Shown: one piece after another, positions 13,484 to 15,940 of the stretch
Numbering within the stretch: the stretch's first letter is position 1
Layout of the letters: each line of letters starts with the position of its first letter
From: Selenomonadaceae bacterium
Lineage (GTDB): Bacteria; Bacillota; Negativicutes; Selenomonadales; Selenomonadaceae
Length of the DNA: 15,940 nucleotides
Assembly (NCBI GenBank): GCA_016286075.1
Contig: JAEERZ010000021.1
Span: 1-15,940 of the forward strand
Direction: 5' to 3'
Notes under the pieces: model-generated
The model's database searches: none
Told to the model about the DNA's origin: nothing
What the model saw: the letters and a program-made list of their open reading frames with translations, nothing else
Made by a program: the position numbers and the translations under genes

Positions 13484-13537
13484 AAAAGCAATGACGCTTA
13501 GAACCGTGAGGATTCGGCTTGGCTGTCATTGTTTTTT
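13484..13537 (+). terminator. Terminator-like leader hairpin (possible attenuator) before the symporter gene
   Basis: AAAAGCAATGAC (13484-13495) pairs with GTCATTGTTTTT (13525-13536), a 12-bp stem with one G-U pair and a 29-nt loop, ending in the T run 13532-13537. It begins almost at the predicted transcript start and ends 41 nt before the start codon, so it would act as an attenuator or a 5' stabilising structure. No known riboswitch class was recognised in it. Confidence 0.45.
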
Positions 13538-13578
13538 GTTTAGGCATTATAAGTTTTATTGGAGGAGAGGGGTTTCTT

Positions 13579-15018
13579 ATGGATGTATCAAAGCTGTTAA
13601 ACGACGTGAACAATTTCGTCTGGGGACCGATCATGCTGGCGCTGCTCGTCGGCACCGGCATCTTCCTGACGATCCGGCTGAAATTTCTGCCGTGGCGCAA
13701 TCTCTTTTACGCCGTCGGTATGATTTTCCAGAAGAAGGAAAAGCATGAGGGCGATATTTCCCCGTTCCAGTCTCTGATGACGGCGCTGTCCGCCACCGTC
13801 GGCACCGGCAACATCGTCGGCGTCGCGACGGCGATGGTCCTGGGCGGCCCGGGCGCGCTCGTATGGATGTGGGTCAGCGCTCTGTTCGGACTTTCCACGA
13901 AGTACGGCGAGTCGGTGCTGGCGGTTAAGTACCGCGAGACGAACAGCATCGGCGAAATGGCCGGCGGCCCGATGTACGCGATGAAGCACGGCATCGGCGG
14001 CGTCTTCGGCGGCGTCATGGCGACGCTGTTCGCGCTGTTCGCGGTCTTTTCTTCCTTCGGTATCGGCAATATGACGCAGGCGAACTCGATTGCCTCGGCT
14101 ATCCATACGAGTTTTGGCGTTTCGACGACCGTGACGGGCGCCGTTATCATGATTCTTTCGCTGCTGATCCTCGTCCGGGGCATTCACAGCATCGGCAAGG
14201 TTTCCAGCATTGTGGTTCCGTTCATGGCGGCTTTCTACTTCGTCGCTGCGATTATCGCTATCGGTTTGAATTTCTCTGCAGTTCCGGCGGGCGTCGCCGA
14301 GATTTTCCGCATGGCGTTCTCCTTTGAGTCTGTGGCCGGCGGCGTCGGCGGTTCCATCGTCGCTACGATGCTGACTTCCATGCGCTGGGGCGTTGCCCGC
14401 GGCGTATTCTCCAACGAGGCCGGCATGGGTTCCGCGCCGATTGCTGCTGCTGCGGCTCGCACCGACCATCCGTCCCGCCAGGGCTATGTCAATATGACCG
14501 GTACTTTCTTCGACACGATGATCATCTGCATGCTGACGGGTCTCGTCATTGCGTCCTCCGGCGCGCTCGGCATGACCGATCCGGAGACCGGCAAGCTGAT
14601 TTCCGGCGCGAACCTGACGATCCTTGCGTTCAAGTCCGCCTTTGGCGAAGCGGCGCCCTTCGTCGTTTCCGTTTCTCTCGCGCTGTTCGCGTTCTCGACG
14701 ATTCTCGGCTGGGAGTATTACGGTGAGAAGTCGCTGGAATACCTGGTGAAGGCCCGTTCCGCCATCATGGCGTACCGCGTTATTTTCTCGCTGATCACGT
14801 TTGTCGGCGCGACCACGACGCTCGAAATCGTTTGGAATTTCTCCGATACGATGAACGGTCTGATGTCGATTCCGAACCTGATCTGCCTGATCTGGCTCAG
14901 CAAGGACATCGCGGACGAGTGCTTCGAGTATGAGGAGAAAGTCGTCGCGCGTGAAAAAGAGGGCGAGGAAGTCGATTTTGAAGATGCGGCTCTTCAGACC
15001 TCTGAGGTCCACGTGTAA
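13579..15018 (+). CDS. AGCS-family sodium:amino-acid symporter (alanine/glycine type)
   Basis: A 479-aa inner-membrane transporter of the alanine/glycine:cation symporter family (AlsT/DagA/AgcS), which imports alanine, glycine or glutamine with sodium. Family signatures: NNFVWGPIMLALLVGTGIFL, the conserved SLMTALSATVGTGNIVGVATA, GGPGALVWMW, GGPMYAMKHG, RWGVARGVFSNEAGMGSAPIAAAAA and FSTILGWEYYGEKSLEYL. Ten or eleven membrane helices fit, with a charged C-terminal tail. Length is typical (~450-490 aa). ATG 13579 follows GGAGGAGAGGGG; an upstream in-frame extension would overlap the leader hairpin. Some AGCS members take both L- and D-alanine, which would suit the D-amino-acid operon nearby, but substrate choice cannot be read here. 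Monocistronic, with its own promoter and terminator. Confidence 0.94.
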   Translation: MDVSKLLNDVNNFVWGPIMLALLVGTGIFLTIRLKFLPWRNLFYAVGMIFQKKEKHEGDISPFQSLMTALSATVGTGNIVGVATAMVLGGPGALVWMWVSALFGLSTKYGESVLAVKYRETNSIGEMAGGPMYAMKHGIGGVFGGVMATLFALFAVFSSFGIGNMTQANSIASAIHTSFGVSTTVTGAVIMILSLLILVRGIHSIGKVSSIVVPFMAAFYFVAAIIAIGLNFSAVPAGVAEIFRMAFSFESVAGGVGGSIVATMLTSMRWGVARGVFSNEAGMGSAPIAAAAARTDHPSRQGYVNMTGTFFDTMIICMLTGLVIASSGALGMTDPETGKLISGANLTILAFKSAFGEAAPFVVSVSLALFAFSTILGWEYYGEKSLEYLVKARSAIMAYRVIFSLITFVGATTTLEIVWNFSDTMNGLMSIPNLICLIWLSKDIADECFEYEEKVVAREKEGEEVDFEDAALQTSEVHV

Positions 15019-15040
15019 TAAAGTATATATCGGTACTGCA

Positions 15041-15070
15041 AAAGCCGTCGCGAATTGCGGCGGCTTTTTT
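15041..15070 (+). terminator. Intrinsic terminator of the symporter gene
   Basis: AAAGCCGTCGC (15041-15051) pairs with GCGGCGGCTTT (15057-15067), with one G-U pair and a 5-nt GAATT loop, followed by TTTTTT (15065-15070). It lies 23 bp after the stop codon. Confidence 0.9.
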
Positions 15071-15219
15071 ATGTCCGGATATGACGACAGCATATTGCGA
15101 CGACGGGGCGGTTTCTGCTGTGGAGGGCGGGAGTTCCGTTTGCTTTTGGGCGGAACAACGTCTTGTACGAGGAGTTTTGCGGCTGTCGTTCCTTTGTGGA
15201 GCCCATAGAAAGCCGGCAA

Positions 15220-15253
15220 AAAGGCCGCTGCCTTTCGTAAGACAGCGGCCTTT
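15220..15253 (-). terminator. Intrinsic terminator of the glutamate dehydrogenase gene
   Basis: 11-bp perfect stem AAAGGCCGCTG (15220-15230) with CAGCGGCCTTT (15243-15253) and a 12-nt loop. On the - strand the stem is followed by a U tract (+ strand AAAAA 15218-15222). The 149 bp between this and the symporter terminator holds no recognisable gene or remnant. Confidence 0.85.
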
Positions 15254-15285
15254 GTTATGCTATGGTTTTTCGAGAGGGCGGATTA

Positions 15286-15940
15286 TTATACCCAGCCCTG
15301 TGCCTGCATGGCGTTTGCGACTTTCTCAAAGCCCGCGAGGTTCGCGCCGGCGAGGAAATTGCCCTTGACGCCGTAACGCTCGGCAGCTTCCTTCGCCTGC
15401 GTGTAGCTGCCGTGCATGATGCCCTTCAGCCGTTCGTCGACCTCTTCGAAGGTCCAATGCAGACGCTCGGAGTTCTGGCTCATTTCGAGGGCGGAGACGG
15501 AAACGCCGCCGACGTTCGAGGCTTTCGCCGGGCCAAAGAGCACTTTGTTCTGCTGCAGGTATTCGATGGCGTCCAGCGTGGAAGGCATATTCGCGCCTTC
15601 GGCCACGGCCTTGACGCCGTTCTTGACCAGCGTCTTCGCGCTTTCCAGATCCAGCTCGTTTTGCGTCGCGCAGGGCAGAGCGACGTCGGCGGGCACCGTC
15701 CAAACGCCCTTCGAGCCGTCCTTGTCCTCATGGTACTGCGCCTTCGTGCGAACCTTCACATATTCGCTGATACGCGCGCGGCGGACTTCCTTGATGTCTT
15801 TCAGGAGCGCTACGTCGATGCCGTCCGGATCGTAGACGTAGCCGTTGGAGTCGGAGCAGGTGATGACCTTCGCGCCCATCTGCTGCGCCTTCTCAATCGC
15901 GTAGGTCGCGACGTTGCCCGCGCCGGAAACGAGAACCTTC
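15286..15940 (-). CDS. gdhA: Glutamate dehydrogenase, C-terminal half (5' truncated by window edge)
   Basis: The - strand frame is open to the right edge; 217 complete codons of a protein normally ~445-450 aa are present. They cover the dinucleotide-binding Rossmann domain: VLVSGAGNVATYAIEKA, with the glycine motif GAGNVA, then GAKVITCSDSNGYVYDPDGID, VWTVPADVALPCATQNELD, AEGANMPSTLDA and a C-terminal NLAGFEKVANAMQAQGWV. These fit hexameric class I glutamate dehydrogenase, which interconverts 2-oxoglutarate + ammonia and L-glutamate with NAD(P)H. The SDS at the end of the second beta strand fits the NADP-type enzymes of this class, but cofactor preference is not decided by this alone. The catalytic lysine lies in the missing half. 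It stands beside the D-glutamate/5-oxoproline and alanine-transport genes. Confidence 0.93.
   Translation of the reverse strand, partial: KVLVSGAGNVATYAIEKAQQMGAKVITCSDSNGYVYDPDGIDVALLKDIKEVRRARISEYVKVRTKAQYHEDKDGSKGVWTVPADVALPCATQNELDLESAKTLVKNGVKAVAEGANMPSTLDAIEYLQQNKVLFGPAKASNVGGVSVSALEMSQNSERLHWTFEEVDERLKGIMHGSYTQAKEAAERYGVKGNFLAGANLAGFEKVANAMQAQGWV

Larger units (their letters stand above)
13163..13578. other. Divergent regulatory region between the ABC operon and the symporter gene
   Basis: A 416-bp region without a convincing gene. It holds the - strand operon promoter (13210-13237), an AT-rich stretch with no recognised element (~13290-13390), a pair of GTATAC palindromes (13397-13424), the symporter promoter with an overlapping palindrome (13445-13479), and a terminator-like leader hairpin (13484-13537). 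Confidence 0.7.

Noticed and set aside
13481..13501. Six-codon leader ORF (MKSNDA) within the symporter leader
   Set aside because: It has no Shine-Dalgarno site, starts about at the predicted +1, and carries no run of regulatory codons; a chance ORF is more likely.
13484..13560. Glycine riboswitch or T-box in the symporter leader
   Set aside because: The leader is only ~100 nt and lacks the conserved glycine-aptamer core and the T-box sequence; only a simple hairpin with a T run is present.
13597..15219. Long - strand open frame antisense to the symporter gene
   Set aside because: It is Arg/His/Asp/Ala-rich without any domain, lies wholly opposite a well-conserved AGCS gene and has no ribosome-binding site; similar shadows lie opposite the DUF4392, aminotransferase and pxp genes.
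15071..15219. Gene or gene remnant between the symporter and glutamate dehydrogenase terminators
   Set aside because: Short open frames exist but without start signals or recognisable protein motifs; an imperfect GTTCCG/CGGAAC inverted repeat there has no clear role.

Overview
The window looks like chromosome from an anaerobic, GC-rich low-branching Firmicute, most likely a Negativicute of the Selenomonas/Megasphaera type. This placement is inferred: Shine-Dalgarno sites are strong (AGGAGG/GGAGG), promoters are sigma-A-like, the lipoprotein signal is typical, and the gene content is centred on amino acids (glutamate dehydrogenase, AGCS amino-acid symporter, 5-oxoprolinase). No rRNA, tRNA, CRISPR array, integrase or insertion sequence is visible.

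Layout. 1-790: the 3' part of an SGNH/GDSL hydrolase (+), ending at a terminator shared with a convergent small heat-shock protein (-, 819-1280). The Hsp20 promoter carries unusual direct and inverted repeats. 1482-2711: a promoter and two adjacent short chromate-transporter-family proteins (+). 2749-7868: the main operon (+): DUF4392 D-glutamate-cyclase-like protein, class IV (D-amino-acid) aminotransferase, PxpB, PxpC, DUF1445 protein, PxpA. A 20-bp-stem terminator (7911-7954) separates it from a convergent operon. 7985-13162: that operon, on the - strand, runs lipoprotein substrate-binding protein, fused two-domain permease, ATPase, AraD, PNPOx-like flavoprotein. 13163-13578: a 416-bp divergent regulatory region with two promoters, a pair of GTATAC palindromes and a terminator-like leader hairpin. 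13579-15018: AGCS sodium:amino-acid symporter (+). 15286-15940: the C-terminal half of glutamate dehydrogenase (-), cut by the window edge.

How the genes fit together. The main operon reads as a D-glutamate/5-oxoproline module. The aminotransferase can interconvert D-amino acids and D-glutamate. The DUF4392 and DUF1445 proteins correspond to the two halves of the mammalian D-glutamate cyclase (DGLUCY), which makes 5-oxo-D-proline from D-glutamate. PxpABC is an ATP-dependent 5-oxoprolinase yielding glutamate. The flanking alanine-type symporter and glutamate dehydrogenase would supply alanine and dispose of glutamate. The split-DGLUCY arrangement inside a pxp operon is the most interesting item here.

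Smaller points of interest are an araD gene inside an Fbp/Afu-type ABC operon, a TGTATAC motif found upstream of both the D-glutamate operon and the symporter gene, terminator-like leaders before both, and two copies of a short dispersed palindromic repeat.
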